A DNA stretch of 64,000 nt from Brachyspira pilosicoli (GCF_008016535.1 NZ_SAXY01000012.1:62001-126000), one strand, 5' to 3'. Counted from the first letter of the stretch, positions 45,925 through 54,598 are shown. Made by a program: numbers and translations. Notes: generated from the sequence alone by a model not told the origin.

Positions 45925-47019
45925 TTAATCTAAAGTAAATACACTTAAAAATATTTTTCTTGTTTTATCTTTATTATTATCATGACCATAGTAAACACAA
46001 TATATGCTGTTGTTGTTATTAGCACACCAAGGATAACCGCAATCAACACTTTTCATTTTATCTTCTATAATTATCTCTTTTTTTTGTATATCATAATCAG
46101 AGTAATTTTTTAAATCATTCAAGTCGTTTAGTAAAATTGCTCTAACCCCATAAGGCTTTAATCTATATCCATAACTTAATAAGACTCTATTATCATCAAT
46201 CTTTAAAGGATGCAAAGGATAGCCTTTAATATTTGTAAAATGAGGCCTAGTAAAGCTCTTTCCATTATCTATAGAATAGCTTAAAGAAGTAAAAGCATAT
46301 TCATCATTAACATGCGTCCTTATAAATGCCCACAATACATTATTATGATATATAAGAGAAGGCTCAACATATTCTATTTTGCTTTTTTTATTCTCAATTT
46401 TTCTGTATTCAGTTTCACACAAAAAACTCTTTATATCCCAATTAATTAAATCTTTAGTATATATAGTGTAGCATTGATATTTAGAATTATTTTTATTTAT
46501 ATATTTTTTGTAAGCATATATAGGCATAAGTATTTCATTATTTACTTTTACCATACTGCCCCTCGCCGCAAAGTTCTTCATTCCATTTTTTAATACAATA
46601 GTATTAGCCTTTGAAAAAGTTTTGCCATTATCATAACTAATACAGTAGCCTATGCCGCTTAATAATGCCACTGTATTATCGTATTTCAAAAAAGTATTCT
46701 CTTTTAATAAATCTGTTTCACTTTGCGGGTGAAAAGTATATCTAAAATAGTAAGCGATTATAGTTTTATCATCAACCCTAAAAAGCTGCACATCTTGTTT
46801 TGCTGCATCATCTTCTTTGGCTATTTCTGCAGTATTGATTACTTTGTTTTTATAATAAGTTATGAGAATAGCTTTACTTAAAGAATGAAGATGAGAATAA
46901 TTTTTTTTGTTTTTTGGAGCAAGCCTAAAACTTATTAAATATTTATCTTTTTCTAATTTCAATATAGAAGGAAAAGCTGGATATTCATTTTTGCTGCAGT
47001 ATAAAATTTGTCTATTCAT
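45925..47019 (-). CDS. Sialidase-fold (BNR/Asp-box) protein, cytosolic
   Basis: 364 residues. Two Asp-box motifs are visible, SYDNGKTFS and SIDNGKSFT, and a beta-propeller pattern runs throughout (KYLISFRLAP, RVDDKTIIAYYF, VEPSLIYHNNVLWAFIRTH). This resembles exo-alpha-sialidase or BNR-repeat glycosidase-like proteins. No signal peptide is seen, so it would be cytosolic unless the start is mis-set. The classic RIP motif and the Arg triad cannot be confirmed. It may act on a sugar after import, or be a non-enzymatic propeller. It precedes a hypothetical gene. Confidence 0.6.
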   Translation of the reverse strand: MNRQILYCSKNEYPAFPSILKLEKDKYLISFRLAPKNKKNYSHLHSLSKAILITYYKNKVINTAEIAKEDDAAKQDVQLFRVDDKTIIAYYFRYTFHPQSETDLLKENTFLKYDNTVALLSGIGYCISYDNGKTFSKANTIVLKNGMKNFAARGSMVKVNNEILMPIYAYKKYINKNNSKYQCYTIYTKDLINWDIKSFLCETEYRKIENKKSKIEYVEPSLIYHNNVLWAFIRTHVNDEYAFTSLSYSIDNGKSFTRPHFTNIKGYPLHPLKIDDNRVLLSYGYRLKPYGVRAILLNDLNDLKNYSDYDIQKKEIIIEDKMKSVDCGYPWCANNNNSIYCVYYGHDNNKDKTRKIFLSVFTLD

Positions 47020-47075
47020 AATTAATTTTAAAAAAAAGTTTTATAATTTTTATATAATAATTTTCGGCATAAAAA

Positions 47076-47107
47076 AACCCGCACACATAAAAATATGCAT
47101 GCAGGCT
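47076..47107 (-). terminator. Terminator after the heptad-controlled outer-membrane protein gene
   Basis: On the minus strand AGCCTGCATGCATA pairs with TATGTGTGCGGGTT (including G-U pairs), followed by TTTTTTATGCC. Confidence 0.7.
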
Positions 47108-47129
47108 TTTATTTATTTATTACAAAAAA

Positions 47130-47891
47130 TTAGAATCTCAAAGTAATACCTATACGAGGAAGTATTAAAGCTCTTATATTAGCGAACACAGCAAAACTTT
47201 TTAAGCCTTCAAATTGAGGAACATCAAATACAGGTTTAGCCCAAGGAGCAACATAATAACCTAAATCAAACAAAGAAATATCTATACCAACTTGTACAGG
47301 CCAATTAGCACCCATTTTAGGAAATAATTGTATTCTCCAACCCAATTCAAGAGATAAATAAAAACCGCCATGAGAATATAAGCTAGTAATACCATTAGCC
47401 TCTATATTTGGACCATAACCATTAGCCCTCAAAGCAGTTCCTCCTATTCTTGGAGATAAGAAAAAGCCAAAAGGAGCATTCTTCCAAAAGAAGAATTTAA
47501 CATTTAAAGACCAAGGAATAGTGCTGAAAGTTATTTTGTCTTGTCCAGCTTTAATCTCTCCAACAGAAAAACCAATATCAAGCCCAACTGTCATAAAATT
47601 AAGAGGTGCAAAATCATAACTAAAACCTAAACCAAAAGCATAATGACTTGAATTAAAATTTTTTCCTGCAGTATCTGCACCTCCAGATGTAACCATTTTG
47701 TCTATATTTAAAAACCTAACACCAATATCAAAAAGCCCTGCATATAATGTAGGACCAAAGTTAATACCAAATAAACTCCTGCCATGCATATAATCCCAAA
47801 AAGCATTTCCTGTTTTCTCACCAATATTTTGTGCAAACAACCCTGTGCTTAATGATAAAATCATCATAAAGCCTATAATAAGTTTTTTCAT
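47130..47891 (-). CDS. Outer-membrane beta-barrel protein behind a heptad-repeat leader
   Basis: 253 residues. The signal peptide is MKKLIIGFMMILSLSTGLFAQ. The mature part is a Gly/aromatic barrel pattern (GINFGPTLYAGLFDIGVRFL, FGLGFSYDFAPLNFMTVGLDIGFSVGEI, FYLSLELGWRIQLFP) ending RALILPRIGITLRF. The C-terminal Phe is the usual BAM recognition signal. It resembles small variable surface proteins of intestinal spirochaetes (family recall, not searched). GGAG is placed about 9 nt before the ATG. The upstream leader contains eleven 7-bp tandem repeats and an ORF that ends in an ATGA overlap with this start. Confidence 0.75.
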   Translation of the reverse strand: MKKLIIGFMMILSLSTGLFAQNIGEKTGNAFWDYMHGRSLFGINFGPTLYAGLFDIGVRFLNIDKMVTSGGADTAGKNFNSSHYAFGLGFSYDFAPLNFMTVGLDIGFSVGEIKAGQDKITFSTIPWSLNVKFFFWKNAPFGFFLSPRIGGTALRANGYGPNIEANGITSLYSHGGFYLSLELGWRIQLFPKMGANWPVQVGIDISLFDLGYYVAPWAKPVFDVPQFEGLKSFAVFANIRALILPRIGITLRF

Positions 47892-48124
47892 AAGACAAAC
47901 TCCAAAAGTATTTTTTTATTTATAAATAAATAACTATATGTTTCCATATAGTTATTATTTTCTTTTGCAATTCCGAAAGAGCCTGCATTAAACATAAAAT
48001 ATAATTTTTTTAAGACTGTAGACTGTAGACTGTAGACTGTAGACTGTAGACTGTAGACTGTAGACTGTAGACTGTAGACTGTAGACTGTCTAGTAGTTGT
48101 TAATAAATTCCTATATTGCATCAT
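47888..48124 (-). CDS. Leader ORF containing the heptad repeats (possible)
   Basis: A 78-codon frame from ATG at 48122-48124, through the repeats (encoding repeated QSTVYSL), to TGA at 47888-47890. The stop overlaps the outer-membrane protein ATG as ATGA. No clear Shine-Dalgarno, but the ATG is close to where transcription should begin. Any change in the number of 7-bp units by one or two would shift its frame. I regard it as a possible translated leader or regulator, not a conserved protein. Confidence 0.35.
   Translation of the reverse strand: MMQYRNLLTTTRQSTVYSLQSTVYSLQSTVYSLQSTVLKKLYFMFNAGSFGIAKENNNYMETYSYLFINKKILLEFVL
48013..48089. repeat. Eleven tandem AGACTGT heptads
   Basis: 77 bp made of eleven perfect copies of AGACTGT, 122-198 bp upstream of the outer-membrane protein start. 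Seven-base units are prone to slipped-strand change and are out of frame with translation. It sits between the promoter (48131-48159) and the gene. Not a CRISPR, since there are no spacers. Confidence 0.95.
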
Positions 48125-48130
48125 ACAGTT

Positions 48131-48159
48131 AACATATCATATTTTAATAATTTTGTCAA
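48131..48159 (-). promoter_or_regulatory. Promoter of the outer-membrane protein transcript
   Basis: On the minus strand TTGACA (48154-48159), 17 bp, TATGTT (48131-48136). It lies upstream of the heptad tract, so the repeats are in the transcribed leader. Confidence 0.6.
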
Positions 48160-48190
48160 GAAGTTTTTATATAGTTTAATTGAATTTTAT

Positions 48191-48281
48191 TTATAGTTTT
48201 TCTATTTCTTCTATTGTTAGTACCGTTAATTTACTAATTAAATTAATATCCATATTTTCTTTTTTCATTCCTTGAGCAATC
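48191..48281 (-). pseudogene. Remnant of a Rpn-type PD-(D/E)XK nuclease gene, C-terminal end
   Basis: The minus strand reads IAQGMKKENMDIN and, after a one-base frameshift, ISKLTVLTIEEIEKL-stop. This is the C terminus typical of Rpn (recombination-promoting nuclease/putative transposase) proteins. Nothing upstream matches, so it is a decayed fragment. Confidence 0.55.
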
Positions 48282-48314
48282 GGACACTATATTTTTAGCT
48301 ATATAATAAAATAA

Positions 48315-50357
48315 TCAAATATTTACAGCATAAGAAAGTACGCCATTAACTATCTCTTCTCTCACCTTTCCGCTTTCAACTAACTTTTTTAATAATTCGC
48401 TTACCCTTTTTTCATCTTCATTAAAACTAATAGCTATCATATGAACAGTATCAGGCTGCCTCATTAAAAAATTTACTATATCTTCTTCAGTGATTTTTTT
48501 AGTATTTCCTTTTGCCTTATCTGACACGCTCGGCACATCTATTTCAATACTGCAATTTGCCTCAAAATATTTTTTTGCTTTTTCCATCTCTTCATCAGTT
48601 AATGCCTTAGCTTTTTCATTAGCCGTTCTTCTAGTGGCTGTAACAAGCTGAACTCTATCAGGTTTTATTTTATTTACTATTTTTATTATATCATCAAGCT
48701 CTTCTTCGCTGTCATTAATTCCTTTAAGTAAAAATACCTCAAGCCAATACTCACCCTCAAAAACTCTTCTAAACTCTATAAGCCCATTAACCATTTTGTC
48801 AAAATCAATTTCTTTATTAGGCTGGTCTATTAACTTAAAAGTATCCATATTACCAGCATCAAGAGAAGGTATAATTAAATCAGCCATAAGCAAATTAGAA
48901 CGCATCTCCTGTTTATAAAACAAAGAACCATTTGTTATGATGCATACAGGAATATCAGTTATCTGTTTGATTTCATAAATTAACTTTTTTAAATCTTTAT
49001 ATAATGTAGGCTCACCAGAACCTGCAAATGTTATATAGTCAATGTTTTTATTATTAAGCAAAGCCTCTTTCAATTCATATATTATTTCATCAACAGAATA
49101 ATAATTAGCAAGATTAGTTTTAGTATTTTCTTCAGAACCCAACTGACAATATATACAATTATAAGAGCAAGTTTTATGAGGTATAACATCTATACCTAAA
49201 GAATTACCAAGCCTTTTTGAAACCACTGGTCCGAATACTCTTTTTGTTTTTAATTTTGATTTAGTTTTATTTTGATTAAGAAGCAAAGGCTCTTTAGTTT
49301 CTTTTTTGGCGTTGTCGTATCTCTCTTCATTTGCCTTATAGAATGCATTCGTAACCTTGTCAAGAAGTTCTCCGTCTAAACTAAATACTGATAAAGCAAA
49401 TATTTCAGGCTCTTCATAATGAGTTTCTTTATTGTTTTTATATTCTTTTTTTACTGCCTTTTCTATAGCCTTTACTTTTTCTTTTATCTCATCTTCTTCA
49501 AGCATATCAGTTTTATTTAGTACGATGATAGACTTTTTCTTTATCAATTCTTTACTATACTTTTTTAATTCGTTTCTAAGTTTTTTGTAAGTATCAAGCA
49601 CATCCTCATCAGTTAAATCTATAACAAAGCATAAAGCGCCAGTTCTTTCAATATGTCTTAAAAAAGTAAGCCCAAGTCCAGCACCTTCGCTAGCTCCTTC
49701 TATAATACCAGGAATATCAGCAATAACAAAACTTCTCTCATAGTCCAAATAACATACCCCCAAATTCGGAGTAAGCGTTGTAAAAGGATATGATGCTATT
49801 TTTGGATTCGCTCTTGTAAGTCTTGCAAGCAAACTTGATTTACCAGCATTGGGCATACCAACAAGTCCAATATCGGCTATAAGTTTAACTTCTAATCTTA
49901 TATTTAATTTTTCACCGTCTAAACCATGCTGAGCGTAGTCTGGTGCTTGATTAGTCGCAGTGGCATAAAATTTATTTCCTTTGCCTCCTTTGCCTCCTCT
50001 TGCAGCTGTAAAACTCTGCCCGTCTTCAAGTAAATCAGCTAATATATTATTTGTATCATCATCATAAACAACCGTGCCTATAGGAACTCTTATAACAACA
50101 TCATCGCCCTTTTTTCCATCACTGAGTCTTGCCCTTCCAGGCTCTCCGTCCCTTGCTCTAAATCTTTTTCTGCTTTTTATCTTTCCGAAACTGTTTATTC
50201 TCGCATCAACTCTCACTATTACATCTCCGCCTTCTCCGCCGTTTCCTCCATCAGGTCCCCCCATAGGTACATGTGCTTCTCGTCTGAAACTTACACAGCC
50301 TGCACCTCCATGTCCTGCCTCTATCTCAAAATTTACTACATCTATAAATTGTTCCAT
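48315..50357 (-). CDS. obg: Obg GTPase fused to a radical SAM protein
   Basis: 680 residues in one uninterrupted frame. Residues 1-158 are the Gly-rich Obg fold (GGPDGGNGGEGGDVIV, GGKGGKGNKF), and 159-340 are the G domain with GMPNAGKSS (167-175), PFTTLTPNLG, DIPGIIEGA and NKTD. After a Lys/Glu linker (350-372) a second protein starts, FGPVVSKRLGNSLGIDVIPHKTCSYNCIYCQLG. This has a radical SAM cluster at C397, C401, C404, then FAGSGEPTLY and a C-terminal winged-helix (622-680). It resembles COG0731 Fe-S oxidoreductases. The Obg OCT domain is missing. Obg normally controls ribosome assembly; fusion suggests a coupled RNA modification role (inference). It diverges from rnc. Confidence 0.92.
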   Translation of the reverse strand: MEQFIDVVNFEIEAGHGGAGCVSFRREAHVPMGGPDGGNGGEGGDVIVRVDARINSFGKIKSRKRFRARDGEPGRARLSDGKKGDDVVIRVPIGTVVYDDDTNNILADLLEDGQSFTAARGGKGGKGNKFYATATNQAPDYAQHGLDGEKLNIRLEVKLIADIGLVGMPNAGKSSLLARLTRANPKIASYPFTTLTPNLGVCYLDYERSFVIADIPGIIEGASEGAGLGLTFLRHIERTGALCFVIDLTDEDVLDTYKKLRNELKKYSKELIKKKSIIVLNKTDMLEEDEIKEKVKAIEKAVKKEYKNNKETHYEEPEIFALSVFSLDGELLDKVTNAFYKANEERYDNAKKETKEPLLLNQNKTKSKLKTKRVFGPVVSKRLGNSLGIDVIPHKTCSYNCIYCQLGSEENTKTNLANYYSVDEIIYELKEALLNNKNIDYITFAGSGEPTLYKDLKKLIYEIKQITDIPVCIITNGSLFYKQEMRSNLLMADLIIPSLDAGNMDTFKLIDQPNKEIDFDKMVNGLIEFRRVFEGEYWLEVFLLKGINDSEEELDDIIKIVNKIKPDRVQLVTATRRTANEKAKALTDEEMEKAKKYFEANCSIEIDVPSVSDKAKGNTKKITEEDIVNFLMRQPDTVHMIAISFNEDEKRVSELLKKLVESGKVREEIVNGVLSYAVNI

Positions 50358-50458
50358 TTTTTTTATTACCTATCTTTTTATACTATTTTTGATAAGAAAT
50401 TATTATATTATAAAATAACTTTTTATCAATCATATAATAAAAAATATATATTTTATTG

Positions 50459-50486
50459 TTGACTAGTTTTATATTCATTGTATCAT
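50459..50486 (+). promoter_or_regulatory. rnc promoter giving a probable leaderless mRNA
   Basis: TTGACT (50459-50464), 16 bp, TATCAT (50481-50486). The ATG at 50496 is about 10 nt past the -10, with no room for a Shine-Dalgarno. Confidence 0.5.
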
Positions 50487-50495
50487 AAATCTATT

Positions 50496-51194
50496 ATGAT
50501 AAATAAAATATTATTAGATTGTGAAAAAGTTTTGCAATATAATTTCAAAAATAAAAACTATCTCTTAGAAGCAATAACACACAGAACTTTTGCAAATGAA
50601 AATGGAAACATGAAATATAATCAGCGTCTTGAGTTTTTAGGGGATTCTGTACTTTCTCTTATAATATCAGAACATATATATAAAGAATATAATAGTATAA
50701 AAGAAGGAAAACTATCAAAAATTAAATCTTATTTAGTTTCTCAAAATACTTTAGCTAATATATCAAAAAAATTAAAACTTGGAGATTTTCTTTTGTTAGG
50801 AAAAGGTGAAGAAGCTTCGGGCGGAAGAGAAAGAGATAATATGCTTGAAGATTTATTTGAAGCTATAATTGGAGCAATATATTTAGATTCAAATTTAGAA
50901 AACACAAAAAACTTCGTTATGAGAGTTTATAAAGATATATTAAATAAATTAGACATTAATAATTTTGATAAAGATTATAAAACAATACTTCAAGAAATGG
51001 TGCAAAAACAATATAAAATTACACCGACATATAAATCATATGAATATAACGAAAATGATAATATAATGTTTAGAGTAGAAGTTTATGTAAAAACAAAAAA
51101 ATATGCCTATGGAGTTGGAAAAAGCAAAAAAGAGGCAGAGATGAATGCGGCTAAAAAAGCAATAGAATCAATAGAAGAAATAGAAAATATATAA
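50496..51194 (+). CDS. rnc: Ribonuclease III
   Basis: 232 residues from the ATG at 50496; an in-frame TTG at 50478 overlaps the promoter and is rejected. The catalytic domain shows NQRLEFLGDSVLSLIISEHIY and DNMLEDLFEAIIGAIYLD with its metal-binding Glu/Asp residues. A double-stranded RNA-binding domain follows (YKTILQEMVQKQYKITPTYKSYE, GVGKSKKEAEMNAAKKAIESIEE). The enzyme cuts dsRNA in rRNA processing and mRNA decay. It is divergent from the obg fusion gene and followed by rpe 38 bp on. Confidence 0.96.
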   Translation: MINKILLDCEKVLQYNFKNKNYLLEAITHRTFANENGNMKYNQRLEFLGDSVLSLIISEHIYKEYNSIKEGKLSKIKSYLVSQNTLANISKKLKLGDFLLLGKGEEASGGRERDNMLEDLFEAIIGAIYLDSNLENTKNFVMRVYKDILNKLDINNFDKDYKTILQEMVQKQYKITPTYKSYEYNENDNIMFRVEVYVKTKKYAYGVGKSKKEAEMNAAKKAIESIEEIENI

Positions 51195-51232
51195 AAAATA
51201 TATAATAATATATTAATAAAAAGGATAAAACA

Positions 51233-51880
51233 ATGAATAAAATAATGATAGCACCATCTATATTAACAGCATCTTTTTCTAATTTAGAATCTACTATAAA
51301 AGAACTTGAAGAAGCGGGAGCTGATTATTTGCACTTAGATATAATGGACGGAAGCTTTGTTCCTCAAATAACATTTGGTTCTAAAATTGTAGCAGATATA
51401 AAAAAAATTACATCTTTACCTCTTGATGTTCATTTAATGATAGTTAATCCAGAAAAGCATATTGATGATTTTGCTAAGGCTGGTGCTGATATTATTAGCA
51501 TACACTATGAAGGAAATATTCATTTGCATAAATTAATAATGCAAATAAAAGCTCATAATATAAAGGCAGGAATCGTTCTTAATCCTCATACAAGAGTTGA
51601 TGTTATAGAGCCTCTTATAGATGATATTGATAATGTTCTTATAATGTCTGTTAATCCGGGATTTGGAGGTCAGAAGTTTATAACAAATTCAATTAAAAAA
51701 ATTGAAGAAACAAAAAAGCTAATAGGACAAAGAGAGATTATCATATCCGTTGATGGCGGAATTAATCTAAACACTTGCAGCGATGTTATAAAAGCAGGAG
51801 CTAATTTACTAGTTGCAGGAAGTGCTATAATAGACAGCAAAGATAAAAAAGAAACTATTAAACAATTAAGAAACTTTTAA
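51233..51880 (+). CDS. rpe: Ribulose-phosphate 3-epimerase
   Basis: 215 residues, complete TIM barrel. Signatures are APSILTASFSNLESTIKELEEAGADYLHLDIMDGSFVPQITFG, LDVHLMIVNPEKHIDDFAKAGAD, IMSVNPGFGGQKFI and SVDGGINLNT. It interconverts D-ribulose-5-P and D-xylulose-5-P in the pentose phosphate pathway, in the cytosol, using the metal held by the conserved His/Asp residues. AAAAGGA precedes the ATG by about 8 nt. It lies downstream of rnc, with a strong hairpin after it. Confidence 0.97.
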   Translation: MNKIMIAPSILTASFSNLESTIKELEEAGADYLHLDIMDGSFVPQITFGSKIVADIKKITSLPLDVHLMIVNPEKHIDDFAKAGADIISIHYEGNIHLHKLIMQIKAHNIKAGIVLNPHTRVDVIEPLIDDIDNVLIMSVNPGFGGQKFITNSIKKIEETKKLIGQREIIISVDGGINLNTCSDVIKAGANLLVAGSAIIDSKDKKETIKQLRNF

Positions 51881-51908
51881 AAAATTATTAAAATTATTTT
51901 TTATATAA

Positions 51909-51943
51909 AAAAGGCTTAAGTTTTTAATTAAACTCAAGCCTTT
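51909..51943. terminator. Terminator between rpe and the response-regulator gene
   Basis: AAAGGCTTAAGTTT pairs with AAACTCAAGCCTTT with one mismatch, followed by TAATTTTT. The reverse strand also has T runs, so it serves both convergent genes. Confidence 0.85.
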
Positions 51944-51962
51944 AATTTTTATCAATAGCTAT

Positions 51963-52352
51963 TTATTTTTTATTATTTTTCTTATGCTCTATAGCATCAT
52001 TTACTATAGGCACTAATGTTTCAAAATCAAGCGGCTTTTCTATAAGTCTAAATACACCTTCAGCTATAATCTCTTTTACCATATCAGTATTTCCATATGC
52101 TGTTATAATTATTATAGGTATAGAGTTTTTTCTTTTTTTCATCTCTCTTATAAGAGCAAGCCCTGTCATAGAAGGCATAAGCAAGTCCGTAATAATAACA
52201 TCAACAGGATTATGTTCTAATATTGTTATAGCAACTTTTCCATTTTCTGCAGTTAATACCTCAAGGTCATGTGCTTCAAGAGTATAGGTTATAAGATTAC
52301 GTATATTCTCTTCATCATCTACTGCAAGTATTAAGGGTTTACCATTAAGCAT
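51963..52352 (-). CDS. Single-domain response regulator
   Basis: 129 residues, only a receiver domain: ILAVDDEENIRNLITYTLEAHD, phospho-acceptor Asp in VDVIITDLLMPSMTG, IITAYG and the conserved Lys in LIEKPLDFE. There is no output domain, so it works like CheY/Spo0F or in a phosphorelay. No histidine kinase is nearby. It is 14 bp downstream of gltX on the same strand and may be cotranscribed. Confidence 0.9.
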   Translation of the reverse strand: MLNGKPLILAVDDEENIRNLITYTLEAHDLEVLTAENGKVAITILEHNPVDVIITDLLMPSMTGLALIREMKKRKNSIPIIIITAYGNTDMVKEIIAEGVFRLIEKPLDFETLVPIVNDAIEHKKNNKK

Positions 52353-52366
52353 ATATCATACCCCTA

Positions 52367-53812
52367 TTATATATATTTAGATAATCTGTATAAAATATTT
52401 TCTTTACCCAAAAGCTCGCATATATGTGATAACTCAGTACCAGCACTGCTTCCTGTTATAACATATCTTATAGGGTGATACAAATTAGGTCCTTTAAGAC
52501 CAGTTTCTTTTTGAGCTTGTTTTATTAAATCTTTCATATATTGGTCAGTTATTTCATCAGTATTTTCTATATTAGTTTTAATAAACTGAAGAAGATTTTT
52601 ACTTTCTTCTTTATTTACAATCTCTTTCATCTCGTCTGTAAGCTCAAAATCATTTTCAAAAAATACAGGCACATATTTAACAATATCAGATAAAACAACA
52701 CAATTATGTCTTATAACAGAAATAAGTTTTTTAGCCCAAGCATACTCTTGTTCTGTATAATTTTCTTTTAAAAATCCTCCCTGTATAAGATAAGGTAAGA
52801 ATAATTCTGCAGCCTCTTCCAAACTAAGATTTTTAATATGCCAAGCATTTAAATGTCTTAATTTAGCAGTATCAAATATAGCAGGACTCTTAGAAAATCT
52901 ATCTAAAGTGAAAGCCTTAATCATATCTTCATCATTCATATTTTCCATAGCTTCAGGGTGAGTCCAACCGAGTAAAGCAAGGAAGTTTCTCATAGCTTGA
53001 GGCAAAAATCCTTCATCTTTATATTCCATTAAAGTGGCAGCACCATGCCTTTTTGATAATTTCTTTCTGTCATTACCAAGTATTGAAGAAGTATGGGCAA
53101 ATCTAGGAACTTCTGCTCCCAATGCCTCATAAATAAGTATCTGTTTGGGAGTGTTAGATATATGATCCTCTCCTCTTATAACATGCGAAATCTTCATAAG
53201 CATATCATCTATAACTACAGCATAATTGTAAGTAGGAAAACCATTCTCTCTAACAATAATAATGTCGCCAATTTCATCGCTATTAGTCTTAACAACACCT
53301 CTAACAAAATCTTCAAACACTATTTGCTGATTTTTAGGGACTCTAAATCTTATCTTAGCAGGCTCACCATTAGCAACTCTTCTTTTAGCCTCTTCTAATG
53401 GTATATCCTTACATTTGCCATCATAAATTATAGGCTGATTTAGAGTTTTTTGCATATTTGACTTTTTTTCTAACTCTTCAGAAGTACAAAAACAATAATA
53501 TGCCTTTCCCTCTTCCATAAGTTTTTCAGTGTATTTTTTATATATATCAAGTCTTTCAGATTGAAAATATGGACCATAATCTCCGCCAACTTCTGGGCCC
53601 TCATCCCAATCAATCCCAAGCCATTTTAATGATTTGATAGCCATATCAACGGCTTCTTTTGTGCTTCTATCTTGATCTGTATCTTCTATTCTTAAAATTA
53701 ATTTTCCTTTTATTGATTTTGCATATAACCAATTAAATAATGCTGTTCTTGCATTTCCTATATGTAAAAAACCAGTCGGAGATGGAGCAAAACGAACTCT
53801 AATATCTGACAT
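52367..53812 (-). CDS. gltX: Glutamyl-tRNA synthetase
   Basis: 481 residues, class I synthetase. The HIGH-type motif is RFAPSPTGFLHIGNARTALFNW (residues 6-27) and the KMSKS-type loop is DRKKLSKRHGA (about 247-257). GEDHISNTPKQILIYEALG and the anticodon-binding C-terminal domain are present. It charges tRNA-Glu in the cytosol and is the normal length for a bacterial enzyme. A GGATATTTTT-type weak Shine-Dalgarno precedes the ATG. No tRNA gene accompanies it. Confidence 0.97.
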   Translation of the reverse strand: MSDIRVRFAPSPTGFLHIGNARTALFNWLYAKSIKGKLILRIEDTDQDRSTKEAVDMAIKSLKWLGIDWDEGPEVGGDYGPYFQSERLDIYKKYTEKLMEEGKAYYCFCTSEELEKKSNMQKTLNQPIIYDGKCKDIPLEEAKRRVANGEPAKIRFRVPKNQQIVFEDFVRGVVKTNSDEIGDIIIVRENGFPTYNYAVVIDDMLMKISHVIRGEDHISNTPKQILIYEALGAEVPRFAHTSSILGNDRKKLSKRHGAATLMEYKDEGFLPQAMRNFLALLGWTHPEAMENMNDEDMIKAFTLDRFSKSPAIFDTAKLRHLNAWHIKNLSLEEAAELFLPYLIQGGFLKENYTEQEYAWAKKLISVIRHNCVVLSDIVKYVPVFFENDFELTDEMKEIVNKEESKNLLQFIKTNIENTDEITDQYMKDLIKQAQKETGLKGPNLYHPIRYVITGSSAGTELSHICELLGKENILYRLSKYI

Positions 53813-53974
53813 AAAAAAATATCCTTAAATTATTAACTTAACTTATTATACAATAAAAAAAATAAATATCAATTAATAATATTATAAATTTATCCGCATA
53901 AAACAGATAAAAAATAGATAAAAATAACTACTATTATATAAAAAAATTATATTGAAAAATAGAAAAATATATTA

Positions 53975-53997
53975 TATAATTGCTTTTATATTTGGAG
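53975..53997 (+). promoter_or_regulatory. TATAAT box and RBS of the HD protein gene
   Basis: TATAAT at 53975-53980 and GGAG at 53994-53997, 6 nt before the ATG at 54004. These settle the start, since an in-frame TTG at 53980 overlaps the -10. Confidence 0.55.
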
Positions 53998-54003
53998 TTA
54001 TTA

Positions 54004-54576
54004 ATGGCAAGCATAGAAAGAGAAAAAGCTATAGAATTATTTAAAAAATACAATAAAGAATCATCTCTATTTAAACATGCCCTATCAGTTGAGGCAGTAA
54101 TGAGATATTTTGCTAATAAATATAATGAAGATTCTGAAGAATGGGCAATGGTAGGATTTTTGCATGACATGGATTATGAAATGTTTCCTAATGAGCATTG
54201 TGTAAAAGTAAAAGAAATATTAGAAGAGGAAGGCTTGCCTGAGAGTTTTATTAGAGCTATACAGAGTCATGGATTTGGAATATGCACTGATATAGAGCCT
54301 ATCACTAATATGGAAAAAACTTTATATGCTGTAGATGAGCTTGCAGGTTTTATTTTAGCTTGTGCTTTGGTAAGACCTTCAAAGAGTTTAGATGATATGG
54401 AAGTGAAATCAGTTAAGAAAAAATTAAAAGATAAAGCTTTTGCTGCTAAAGTTGATAGGAATATCATAAATACTGGTGCTGAGAGACTTAATATATCATT
54501 AGATGAATTAATAAAAGAAACTATAGAAGCTTTAAAACCTATACAAGAGAGTATAGGATTACAAAAAATATCTTAA
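54004..54576 (+). CDS. HD-domain phosphohydrolase (HDIG type)
   Basis: 190 residues. HD motifs are FKHALSVEAVMRYFA, WAMVGFLHDMDYEMFPNEHC and IQSHGFG, giving the His/His-Asp/His metal set of the HDIG family (YqeK-like/RNA or nucleotide phosphohydrolases). The C-terminal half is helical (VDELAGFILACALVRPSKSLDDMEVKSVKKKLKDKAFAAKVDR). It starts a four-gene row with a nicotinamidase-like gene, ogt and an acetyltransferase. The substrate is unknown. Confidence 0.88.
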   Translation: MASIEREKAIELFKKYNKESSLFKHALSVEAVMRYFANKYNEDSEEWAMVGFLHDMDYEMFPNEHCVKVKEILEEEGLPESFIRAIQSHGFGICTDIEPITNMEKTLYAVDELAGFILACALVRPSKSLDDMEVKSVKKKLKDKAFAAKVDRNIINTGAERLNISLDELIKETIEALKPIQESIGLQKIS

Positions 54577-54598
54577 AAATAATTTTTAGGTTTCCATT

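Noticed and set aside
48013-48089. Possible CRISPR array
   Set aside because: Units are 7 bp, head-to-tail and without spacers; no cas genes are near.
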